64,000 nucleotides of DNA, from positions 378,301,792 through 378,365,791 of the forward strand of contig NC_053035.3 in the NCBI RefSeq assembly GCF_002575655.3, given 5' to 3'. Origin of the DNA: Aegilops tauschii subsp. strangulata (lineage: Eukaryota > Streptophyta > Magnoliopsida > Poales > Poaceae). The position numbers were made by a program, and so were the translations under genes. This document shows, in pieces, positions 12,070 to 23,248 of this stretch (position 1 is the first letter of the stretch; every line of letters starts with the position of its first letter). The notes beneath the pieces were generated by a model. That model was not told the DNA's origin and searched no databases. It saw only the letters and a list, made by a program, of their open reading frames with translations.

Positions 12070-12159
12070 ATTTGAGAATTACCCGCCACTAACTAGAGGT
12101 TAGTGATGGGCCCAAAAGCCCGTCATTGATGGGTGTTTTGTGCCCATCATTGATGTGGC
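12070..12159 (-). mobile_element. CACTA-like terminal region, interrupted by a Mutator-like element
   Basis: With the inserted element (12170-13862) and one TSD copy removed, the flank reads ...GATGTGGCATTTCTAAAGTAGTG. Its reverse complement starts CACTACTTTAGAAATG, close to the CACTACTAGAAA ends of Triticeae CACTA transposons. Repeats of the type CATCAATGATGGGC and CCATCACTAAC fit CACTA subterminal repeats. The other end of the element was not found, and only about 95 bp of this terminus is supported. Confidence 0.4.
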
Positions 12160-12169
12160 ATTTCTAAAG

Positions 12170-13862
12170 GGGAGCGCTAGGAATCAGACTACTGGACCCT
12201 TTGCTTCTTATCAGACTAGCCCATAGTGAGGCATCCGATTGTGTATAGAAGAGCCCAAAGAGTTAGTTGGTTCCCTGCACTAATTACATACTTCCTCGTA
12301 ACTGCTCCACTAAATCACGTCTGATGTATATCCCATAAATCAAGGGAAAATGGCATAACTGATGCATGACAAAAGGCATATGTTATTGTCTGTTTGTACT
12401 ATATTATTTCTATTACCGGAAGCAGCACCAGCGTAGGCATTAAACATGGTGGATGCATGGTTAACATGGGTTTGAACCACTTGAAGCATCCGCCTTATTT
12501 GAAGTAACGATAGCATCCACCATACAAGAAGTAGGCATCCACCTTAGGCGCTATTTGCATCCAGCGTATTAACAATTTTTTGCTTCCATCCTGATGTAAA
12601 TTTGGTTTGATTAGATGATTTTTTGTACTATATGTACCAATATAATTTGCTTCAAATCAATGCAAAACTATTTTAATTTACTACGAATTGCCTCCATGGA
12701 AGTATAGATATATTTCCATCAGTTAGAAAATGTTATATTTATTTTAAACACCATCGGGATATGCTTCCACAGCTATCAACAACTGCTTCCGTTAAACAGA
12801 GAATTTGCTTCTATGGTGAACGACATTTTTTCCATACCGACATGTGATGTCCTTAGTGGATTTTCATATATGTTTCTATATGATATGCTTATGTTTTTGT
12901 TGTTTACTATTAGTTTATTTGTTTCCTAAATAAATTAATAAAGGTTCATAACTTATCATAACATGTTTCACCACCAAAACTCAACAAATGAAATATGTTT
13001 CTTTTGTGTTATTCCCAAATTCAACACTACACCATAGCAGTACAAATTCATATTAGTTGCTTCCTGCTTGTATCAATATTGATTCAAAATACAATATAGA
13101 ATGCTTCATATCTGAATCACTTCCACTGAGAGGTATCGGTGGAGCAGCATGTGTGGAGGGAGTCGTCGGTGGGGGACGGGAAAATTGGAGGGAGAAGCGG
13201 TATGCAGTGTGGAGGGGGAGCAGGGTGACAGACGAGCCCGTCATCTGAGCCGTAGGGGGTAGATAGGGAAGCTCCATGGACGATGCAGTCGAGCAACACA
13301 ATGTAGACCACACCACAAGGGAGGACGTCGGTAGGATCAAAGATGCAACAAGCCGATGAGATCGAAGCAGTGGTGGTTACACAATGGCAACGAATCAGAG
13401 GTGGTCGTCGCCGAGGCAGCATGCCTAGGGAGATGAAGCTCCGCCGTCGTGGACTGAGTGCCGGGTGGCCCAAAGCTAGTGAAGATGACCAAGACGACGA
13501 TGGTTTTAAGAGCTCGCTCATCGTACACATCGTGGCTTCCAGGTGCAGCCATCGGATGGGGCAACGCAGCGGCATGGTGAATCTCACGGGCACATGAGAG
13601 TTGGTCCATGGTGGAGATCAGGGGTGGCGAGGGGAGTGGCGAGCTCGACGATGGAGATGGGATTCGAGGGAAGGATTTAGGGCAGGTGAGGTTAATGCAG
13701 TTGTGGTTATGGGTGAGCATGTTGGCAAGAAAATTGGGTTGTTTTAGTAACTGCCCGAAAGATTTTGGAAGCAATTTTGGCCGTGAGATGAAAAGGGCAT
13801 CCACGCTGCGTGACTGGTCTGATGGATGGCTCCTATCAAACATCTGCTCGTCAGAGTTTCCC
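12170..13862. mobile_element. Mutator-like non-autonomous element with a 9-10 bp TSD
   Basis: ATTTCTAAAG occurs directly before (12160-12169) and directly after (13863-13872) this 1693-bp unit, a TSD of the size Mutator-like elements make. The ends begin GGGAGCGCTAGG (left) and GGGAAACTCTG (right, reversed). Further in, ATCAGACTACTGG on the left pairs with ATCAGACCAGTC on the right, so the inverted ends are short and degraded. The interior has repeated GCTTCC/GCATCC motifs (12450-12850) and a GC-rich part (13120-13700) that may be captured host sequence. No transposase is visible. Confidence 0.65.
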
Positions 13863-13872
13863 ATTTCTAAAG

Positions 13873-16670
13873 TAGTGTGGTGCTGGAAGTAGTTGTCGGA
13901 CTACAATGGTTTTGCCCTGCCGTGGACTATGTGTATGTGTTTTGGTGTTGTAGCGTATTGATGGTGTTCCTCAACAAAGTTGGATCGTCGGGTAGTTGAT
14001 GTGGTGAACACCCATTATTATGACAACATCTATGTGATGGTTCCTCAATGATATGTCTATTGTAGCTTGTATGCTAGAAGTTGTCTTGTGCATATTGTAG
14101 AGATACGGGTTAATTAACTCGACAACAAGCTCCATTTTAATTATTTAGACAAGTCAATATTTTAATTCTAGTTCAAGAAAATCCCAGCATCATTGGAGTA
14201 ACACCTAACATGAATTATACATACAAATATAAAAAGAACATGGAATATCAATGGGGCATTTTTTTCCTCGTGATGACATCCCCTCCAAGTGTCTGGTGAG
14301 TTCATACCTGACCATCTAGAAGGTGGTTATTTTCACAAGAGGAGAATACCACATGCATATAGTGGAATGGCACACATCTTGCAATTTTAATTTATACTCG
14401 TTATGTCCTGAGGTCGACTGAAGACCTTGGAGCATCATTCCAAGCAATGTCTTCATTCTGGGACCCCTATACATCGGGTAACTAGGAAAATATTCAACGC
14501 AGTCACTTTCTCTTTTGATCATACTATCCACATCCAATGACCATTATGCACACACTGTTATTATTCCTCCTCTCTTCTTCATCTACCCATAGTAATTCCG
14601 TCTCCCGGCAGCCTACCCAACCCTAATAGCCCACCCCGCCCTTCCCTCGACCTCGCCCTACTGCCATGCCTGCTGCCTTCCGGCCATCCCTCTAAACATG
14701 CATCCAATGGGTAAATGCACCCTCAGGCTCAACCACCACACCGTGTCGACACGCATCATGGCTACGAACCAACATGTTGTCGCGCTTTACTTGGTGTAGT
14801 GACGCTTAACTTGATGCAATCCACATTTACAACAACACCTCATGATTCCCCGACGCGTTGTCCAAACAAAAATGACAAAAACCTATCCCTGCCTTCCCTT
14901 TCCTCCGATATTGTAGGCATCGCATGAAAGCCGCATGAGACATGGCGGGGATGTGAGAAACCACATGCGTGCCATCCGAACACAACAATTCATTGGAAGA
15001 ACCCCAACATAAAACTTCATACTGTTCTTAATGGACTGTAACTTCTGCGAAGAAAATACCACGTTCAAGTGATCTCTTGGGTTGCTTTGTACTATTCGGT
15101 GCATGTAACAACCAGTTACAGATAGTTTTGTCACCCATACACAGAGATATAGTTAGGCCAGAAACACGAGCTAGGAGGAAAACAATGTAACAAAAACATT
15201 TGTGATGCTTTTTGGCGCATAACAAGTTAAGATAAATACTACTTATATCAAACTTTTATAATTATTAGTTTTTTTTATCAAACTATGGTCCAAGGTATAG
15301 ATTCTGATGACCCACTTTACCATTATTTAGCCACACAAATGTAGCTAAATACTAATATGTGACTTTTTTTGTTATATATGATTAGAACTTCTATTGTTGA
15401 AAAATGTACTTATGCTTTGCTAAAACTAAACCATATATTTTTCCAAATATTAAGTTGATTTATATTTCTCGTAATAGCCCTTTGCAAATCATTTTAACAG
15501 TATCCACTTCTGTGTGACCTTTTTAAAACAAACACAAATTATCATCATTTCACCCTTTATTTTGTGACGCTTGCATAAAGTATAATGCACATATATTTAT
15601 ATTTCTATTGGAATATATTATAAATCTTTTAGATGTCTTAATAAATCTCTCAAGTGTATTTTATAGCACTTACCTTGATACAGGTTCCTTATTCTAGATT
15701 GTGTATACGCAAGTAACAAATCTAGCTTGTATAAGGTTTTTCGAAGGAGCGAGTCATAGAATCTTTGGCATGCCACATTACTAGTTTTTTTTGTAATATG
15801 TGTCTCGCGTTTTCCAATGGATTCAATATTACATTGATAACAATGGCACACTCTCAAAGTAATGTCATTCATAATAACTACCATAGTGCCCCCCCCACAC
15901 ACACCACACAAATGTGCTGGCAACATCTTTGGACGACCTTTTTAGATAGGGATAAAAAGACTAAGTTAAATATCTGAAAAAATAAGACTTAATTACAAGT
16001 TTATGCCTGTAAGAACACCATCCATGCAAATTTCCCATTGCAAAATTGCTTTCCCAATTGTCAACAACTGCACGATCTATTTCTCATTGTCCTTGGTCAT
16101 GATGCCATGGTTGTTGACCTTATATATTTTCCCCTTAACATGATGTATTATCATAAAATACTTTGACTACCATATCTTTTTAGTATTATTAAAAATATGC
16201 TAAGTTCAAAAATGTTAAGAAAATAAGCGAGTAAGAGTTCCAAAGCCATTGACACTTTTTGTTAACATTGTGCTAAGTACACAATTGTTTAAAAAATAAT
16301 TGAAGGAGAGTTCCAAATCCGGTTACATTTATTTGGGATACTTAGTTTATGTTATAGATAAAATATGCACTAAACACATAAATTTGTTGATGTTATTTGA
16401 AAGAATAATGTTTTGTAAAGGATAACACTATGGAGTGGCGCGGCACTTATGTTTCATGCATGCATTTAAATAGCATTACATTGCCAAAGACTCACCTGAA
16501 TTTTTTAAAAGTTTCATCTCCGAAACTGTTAAACGGATTGACGGTCTGTTTTCACAGCAGCTTCCTAACGATGAGAATTTAAAACCAGATCCCATGTCGG
16601 CATGTTTGAAGAACTTTTTTTTCCGCCAGTACTTGACAAATTAGTGCCACTTACTTGCCATGTTGTTAAC
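13873..16670. other. Unassigned AT-rich intergenic sequence
   Basis: About 2.8 kb without a convincing gene. Short frames on the minus strand (for example 14316-14537 and 14883-15134) lack recognisable domains and have no partner exons that I can see. From 15230 the sequence is AT-rich and featureless. These may be old, eroded repeats or low-copy DNA. Confidence 0.35.
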
Positions 16671-16672
16671 TA

Positions 16673-16907
16673 CTACCTCCATCCTGGTTTATTAGGCCTC
16701 CTTCTAGTTTGGGCCAAACTTTGACCTTCGATTTAACTATCAAAGAATAAGTTATATACCCTAAAAATAGTATAACTGAAAACCTCTTTCAAATATGAAT
16801 CCAACAATATAAATTTTGTGACATACAACTTATAATTTGTTAGTCAAATTTATGGTCAAAGTTGGGCACAAAATACTAAGGGGACTAATAAACTCGGACG
16901 GAGGTAG
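16673..16907. mobile_element. Stowaway-type MITE (Tc1/mariner-like), 235 bp
   Basis: The terminal inverted repeats are CTACCTCCATCCTGG on the left and the reverse complement of CGGACGGAGGTAG on the right. They continue inward with GGTTTATTAGGCC facing GGACTAATAAACTCGG and CCAAACTTTGACC facing GGTCAAAGTTGGGC. TA dinucleotides flank both ends (16671-16672 and 16908-16909), the TSD expected for Stowaway elements. Coding capacity is absent, as usual for MITEs. Confidence 0.9.
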
Positions 16908-16909
16908 TA

Positions 16910-17242
16910 CTAGTTCACAGATTGACTTAACTTAGTTGTCAGATTTATGGACATCAATATACGCCACTAAAATGATTGCTTTGTGATACTTGTGTTGCTT
17001 GATGCCCCTTCTTACTTATGTTAACACTTGAATACTCACTAGCTAGCTATGCATAACACTACAATGTGAAATAACATATGAAATTATTGGTTGATAACTA
17101 TGTACAATCATCGTGACAACTATTTAGTTTTAAGGTAACAACTATGGTGACATAATTTGGCAGCTAATGACAATGGTTTTTTTCCATTAAAACATGGGAT
17201 CTTGTTTCGAAGCCCTCATGGAGGCAAACTCAGTTGTAGGAT
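16910..17242. other. Unassigned intergenic sequence
   Basis: AT-rich stretch between the MITE and the LTR-like unit. I see no frame, repeat or motif worth naming. Confidence 0.4.
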
Positions 17243-20200
17243 TGAAAGTATGTCTAGAGGGGGGGTGATTAGACTACTTGACTGAATAAAACCTAACTTT
17301 TTCCTAATTTAAGTTGTAAGCAGATTTTAGCAATTATGACAAGTCAAGCAATCAATCTACACATGCAATTCTAAGAGTATAGCAGCGGAAAGTAAAACAT
17401 TGCACATGTAAGGAAAGTCAAGGGATTGGAGAAGGCAAACGCAATAGGGACATAGAGATTTTTGGCGTGGTTCTGATAGGTGGTGCTATCGTAAATCCAC
17501 GTTCATGGAGACTTCAACCCATGGAGGGTAACGGCTGCACGAGTCCACGGAGGGCTCCACCCACGAAGGGTCCACAAAGAAGCAACCTTGTCTATCCCAC
17601 CATGGCCATCGTCCACGAAGGACTTGCCTCACTCGGGTAGATCTTCACGAAGTAGGCGATCTCGTTGCCCTTACAAACTTCTTGGTTCAACTCCTCATCA
17701 TGTCGGAGGCTCCCAAGCGACACCTAACCAATCTAGGAGACACCACTCTCCAAAAGGTAATAGACGGTGTGTTGATAATGAACTCCTTACTCTTGTGCTT
17801 CAAATGATAGTCTCCCCAACACTCAACTCCCTCTCACAGATTTGGCCATGGTGGAAGAAGTATTTAAGTGGAAAGCAACTTGGGAAAGGCTAGAGATCAA
17901 GGTTCAAGTGGTAGGAATGGAATCTTTTGATCTCAGCACATGAGTTGGTGGTTCTCCCTCAGAAAATGAGTAGTGGAAGTGCAAGCACGTTCTAATGGCT
18001 TTCTTACTAAGTAAGAGGGGGTGGAGGGATATATATAGCCTCCACACAAAATCCAACCGTTACACACTTTTGACCCAACTCGGTGCCATCGATCAGAAAT
18101 ATCGGTGGCACCGACCTGTGCAGAAGATATGACGTTAGGAATCTTGGTGGGACCAACGGAAACATCTCGGAGGGACCGATGTGCAATAGCAAAGGCAAAC
18201 CTCGTTTCGGTGGCACCGATTGTATCATCTCGGTAGGACCGAAGTGAAGTAGTAAGGCAACAGAAAGGTTGGCAAGCCATCTCGGTGGGACTGATACGTC
18301 TCCGTCGTATCTATAATATTTTATTGTTCCATGCCAATATTATACAACTTCCACATACTTTTGGCAACAATTTATACGATTTATTGGACTAACCTATTGA
18401 TCCAGTGCCCAGTGTCAGTTCCTGTTTTTTGCATGTTTTTTGTTTTGCAGAATACTCATATCAAACGAAGTCCAAATGCAATAAAAATTTACGGAGAATT
18501 ATTTTGGAATATTTGTGAATTTTGGGAGGTGGAATCAACGCAGACGGAGGCCCACAGTGACCACAAGACACTAGGGCGCGCCCCAGGCCCCTGGTGCGTG
18601 GTGGTGGGTTGTGCCCTGCTCGAACATCGGTTGAAGCTCTACTTCGGGCGCAAGGAAGCTTATATCCGGAAAAAAATCGTGTTAAAATCTCAGCGCAATC
18701 GGAGTTACGGATCTCCGGGAATATAAGAAACGGTTTTCGGCCAGATCTGAGGGAACGCGAAACAGAAGAGAACAGAGAGGGAGATCCAATCTCGGAGGGG
18801 CTCCCGCCCCTCCGCCGCCATGGAGGCGATGGATCAGAGGGGGAACTCTCCTCCCATCTAGGGGTAGGCCAAGGAAGAATAATAAGGAGGGGGCTCTCCC
18901 CCCTCTCTCCCAGTGGTGCCGGAGTGCCGCCGGGGCAAGGATCGTGACGACGATCTACATCAACAATCTTGCTACCATAAACACCAACTTTCTCCCCCTC
19001 TATGAAGCGGTGTAACACCCCTTCTCCCCGCTGTAATCTCTACTTAAACATGGTGCTCAACTCCATATATTATTTCCCAATGATCTATGGTTATCCTATG
19101 ATGTTTGAGTAGATCCGTTTGTCATGTGGGTTAATCGTGATCTTGGTTGGTATGATTGTATTATTTGTATGGTGTTGTCCTATGGTGCCCTCTGTGTCGC
19201 GCAAACGGAGGGATCACCGCTGTAGGGTGTTGCAATACTTTCACGATTCACTTATGATGGGTGGCGTGAGTGACAGAAGCACATACCCGAGTAAGTGGGT
19301 TGCTGCATATGGGAGTAAAGAGGACTTGATACTTAGTCCTATGGTTGGGTTTCACGACCTTAATGATCTTTAGTAGTTGTGGATGCTTGCTAGGGGTCTA
19401 ATCATAAGTGCATATGATCCAAGTAGAGAAAGTATGTTAGCTCATGCCTCTCCCTCATATAAAATTACAAGAATGATTACCGGTCTAGTTATCGATTGCC
19501 CAGGGACAAATGACTTTTTTATTGACAAAAGTTTTCTACTTTTATTATCACTCAATTTATTCATAGTTTTATTCTCGCAAAGTACTCGTAGTTTTATTCT
19601 TGCAAAATAGTTTTATACTTGTTCTAGGTAAAGCAAATGTTAAGTGTGCGTAGAGTTGTATCGGTGGTCGATAGAACTTGAGGGAATATTTGTTCTACCT
19701 TTAGCTCCTCGTTGGGTTCGACACTCTTATTTATCGAAGAAGGCTACAAACGATCCCCTATACTTGTGGGTTATCAGAGACCGATTGCAAAACTATAAGA
19801 GACCAAAATAATTGCAAATGATTACAGAAGGTTTGTCAGGCCATCTCGGTGGGACCGAGAACCATATCGGTGGATTCAATTTGTTAGGGTTTGGCTGTGG
19901 CAGTGTCCAGATGAACTCGGTAGGTCCGGATAGGGAAATTTTGGTGGGGCTGAGTTGGAATGTAGGGTTTGGAAAGATTTGTATAGAGAAAGTGGCTCAG
20001 GGTTTTGGAGCAATATCACCAAGCACTTGAGCAAATAGATCATTAAACAACACATCATCCCCTTTTAATAGTATTGGCCTTCCTATGGACTCAATGTGAT
20101 CTTGGATCACTTAACCAAAAATGTAGAGTCTTGAGCTTTTGCCAATCCATGTTCTTAGCATTTGAGGGGTCCACAATCAGTAGTCCTTGCCATGCCAATC

Positions 20201-20301
20201 ATTGAACTTCCTGAAATCTTTAACTTGAATGTATATTAGTTCAATGCGATATATGTTGTTATGAATTATCAAAACCACCCGGGGACTAGTTGCACCTTTC
20301 A
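17243..20301. repeat. LTR-like repeat unit (TGAAAG...CTTTCA), interrupted by a solo LTR
   Basis: The unit starts TGAAAGTATGTCTAG and ends GCACCTTTCA, giving TG...CA with inverted ends. It is about 1.57 kb without the insertion. It has a likely reversed-orientation TATA (GATATATATAGCC, about 18029-18041) and many copies of TCGGTGGCACCGA/TCGGTGGGACCGA-like motifs at 18060-18290 and again at 19840-19950. I recognise it as a common Triticeae repeat but cannot name it. The flanking 5-mers (AGGAT and TCGGT) do not match, so a solo-LTR event is not proven. No coding sequence. Confidence 0.5.
18292..19776 (+). repeat. Solo LTR (TGATACGTCTCCGTCG type) inserted in the LTR-like unit
   Basis: It starts TGATACGTCTCCGTCG and ends ACTTGTGGGTTATCA. 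The 5 bases before it are GGGAC (18287-18291) and after it GAGAC (19777-19781), a 5-bp duplication with one mismatch. The surrounding unit continues across it with the same TCGGTGGGACCGA motif style. No internal domain or second LTR is present, so it is a solo LTR from recombination between the two LTRs of one element. It is related at its start to the LTRs at 5924 and 8815 but ends differently. Confidence 0.75.
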
Positions 20302-21918
20302 TCGGTGCTGAAGAAAAAACACTAATCTAATCAACGGTCTGTGAGATAAATCTGTTCAAAAGTTCAAATAATAATAATTAATGGAGTCGTGAGCATCGGA
20401 GGGAAGATTCCTACATGTATACATGTCCTCTTTGTATAAGGAAAAATCCATTGAAAGAATGCACACGTGTGCTACTTAGATTTTCCCCATAAAATAAATA
20501 AATAAATAATAATATATGGACTGAAAATAAATTACTAAGTTTTTCTTTCTTATTTCCTTCTCTCTAGCTTTTTCTTGTGTGTCCTTTATTTGTCCATGCA
20601 ACCTCTAGAAAAGGGTGGCTGATTTGATTGCATCCTGATATAGGGCAAGGTTCTAGGGTGACCCAATATTCACGGATTGGAGGTGAATTTGAGGAAGAAC
20701 ACAAATAACACGATGACCATGAAAGGAAACACTCAAATCAACACACATAGGGACAGATAAATATATAAATAGATAAATCCTTGAACCAAATCGTCCACAA
20801 GAGAGAGATGGAACATGACAGGGTTATTCCCGAAGTCCTAAGACATGGAGGGTTTGCATTCCATGGAGGAATCTTCCCCACAAGTGGAGGTCTTGGTACT
20901 CGTATGGATTCATCCCCTCAAGAGGAGGTCTTCATCTCCATGAAAGAGTAGTCCCACAAGCGGGATACATGTGATAAGCTTTATGGTTTGAGTTCCAATC
21001 TTATCTAACCCTAGAGAGGAAGTGGGAGAAGGCTATATATAGTCTTCGACACGAAGGGGTAAGTGAGGAGGGGATACATGGCCCATGGGCTAGATCTGCG
21101 TGCAGGCAGGCCAGGTTTCCGGGTAGCAGGCCGGACATCCGGTGGATGTCACTTCGCTTGAGCTTCTTTAGTTGGAAGTGGGGGTTGCTCCAAGGGTCGT
21201 ACGTCCTGGTAGCAAGTCAGTCGTCCGGTTTCGCTGAAATACCTACTAATGTTGCGGTCTCATCAAGCCGGATGACTGGTTCGATGGTTGGTCGTTGGGG
21301 CTTAGGCCAGACAGTCCGGGTTGCTGGCCCGACAATCGACTATTGTAGCATCGACATCCTTTCTTCCCCTTCTTTCTTCCGTCTTCACTTCCAAGCTTCC
21401 ATCGCGGTTGGTTCTGGCGCACTCTTGCGCTTGCTCTCATCCTCGACTTGTGTGAATCTCCACTCAAACCTATATATGCATGAGGGAGGAGAGTCAAGTA
21501 GTATATCATCCTCGAAGGAGACAAGTAAACACGCGAAAAGGAAAATTTTCACCTTAGTATATACGATGAGCGTGCCCATTGGCAATGGAGCATATGACGT
21601 GGTGATGTCCGTAGGGTGCTCCGCACCACCTACCTTAGCCTCTACTATCTAAAAACAGAGTAGCATTCATTTTCTAGCAGACATAGTGCTTCGCCTAACC
21701 TTTCATTCTTTTCCTGAGCATCATTCCTTGAAAACTGCCTTAACTGTCCCACTTTTTGTTGACTTTTCAAATAAACTCATGTTATTTTTGGTAAGCTAAT
21801 AAGTGATTTAAAAATAAAATCCTAATATATATTTAGGTAGGTAAATTTGATAAATATTTTTTCAAACAATCAATTAATATGGACTAATAAATCACAGACT
21901 AACGTACTGGAATATCTA
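20302..21918. other. Unassigned sequence with an LTR-like middle part
   Basis: 20302-20640 is AT-rich and featureless. From about 20650 to 21650 the sequence resembles a reversed LTR: a TATATATAG box near 21033-21041 followed by a GC-rich leader with repeated CCGGACATCCGG- and CAGTCCGGG-like motifs. I could not fix its ends. Frames such as 21146-21652 show no domain. 21660-21918 is AT-rich. Confidence 0.35.
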
Positions 21919-22704
21919 TAAGAGCATCTACAACCGGTCTGGGCAAATCCAGCCCCCCTCCCCCCCCCCCCGGCGGACAACCAGCACACCCCTCATATCC
22001 AAACCTCATTTCCATGGAAAGTCATGCACGTCCATCATATAACATCAATTATCAAAAATTTAACAATTCGACAAAGTAAAATAACCAAAATTCAACACAA
22101 GCCAATTTTCAACAATTCATGCGTAGATAGGCGATAGACGAATGAATCAATCGAGCATGGGAGGATGCCAACGGTTTGTTCCTTCCCGAGGCCACGATGG
22201 ATGAATCAGTGGCGATCGCCAGACCTGACGCGCCCAAGTCCGTGACCTCATCACTGGCCATCTCTGCATCTTCCCTCTCTACAGTTGCCTTATCCATCTC
22301 TTATCAGACGTGCTGCCGGGTGTGGTGATTCCTATGACCGTTGTTCTCCGTTTTGCAAGACACAGCGGTCGCGAGTGACACGGACTCCGCCGAGGCATCG
22401 TCCATGCTACGGTGGGGACGGGGTACTCGACGTTGATATCTACGACGCCTGACAAGGACGGCGACAGATAGTGAGCAAGGGTGGAGAAGGGCGATGATTG
22501 GAAAGCGGGAAATGAAGGACATATGCGGGAGGAGGGCAGTCGATTTTGTGGACCTAATCAATTTGGAACGATTTGATGAGTCCGGCCTGTCGGACCCGAC
22601 GCGAACGCGTCCCATATTTGGCCCACATACCGGCTAGGTATGGAGGGTCCCGAACAGCCCAGACGTATATAGCCGATTTGATGGGTCCGGTTGGATGGAA
22701 TTTT

Positions 22705-23248
22705 TTTGACTGATAGGAGGGCAGAAACACCCCCCGGCTCCACTATTTTCATTGAAAACGTGAAACCAGGTACACAGAGAGAACAACCTTCTGACAAAGG
22801 TTCTATGGGACTTACACCATACTACACTCCCTAAACTGCAATGCAAAGCAAAAGTAAAGGGAGCCAATCGCTCGCAAGGCTCGAGGGTGTAACTTATTAC
22901 AAGCCTCAAAGTCTAGATCAGAAACTAAGGTGCTCACACCCAAAACAGAAAATTTCCAGCCGAGAGTGTCATTTCTTCATTCGCCCACCGGTACAACTCC
23001 AGCCTTCTTCTGACTCGACTGGTATGCACATCCCCATTTGATTCTCTTGAAGGTTTGTACAGGGGTCAGCGGCAGTTCCAGCGGAGTGGCAGGGCTCAGC
23101 GGCGATGAGTGTTTGCAGTTCCTCTCGGGGCTGTTCGGAGGTGTGTAGCGAACGGGAGGCAGTAAACCTACAAATCACCCCTCATTTCCCAGCGACATTT
23201 TAGAGAGTGAGTCTAGGCTCAAGATACCTGCAGTATCATTGCCATCGA
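22705..23248 (-). other. LINE 3' untranslated region
   Basis: Noncoding sequence between the ORF2 stop (23249) and the A tail. It fits the 3' UTR that L1-type reverse transcriptases recognise. No structure was resolved by eye. Confidence 0.6.

Noticed and set aside
13053..13864. Overlapping minus-strand frames in the Mutator-like element
   Set aside because: Ser/Pro/His-rich, overlapping in two frames, no recognisable domain, and the first starts in the terminal repeat. Captured host sequence is possible but not shown.
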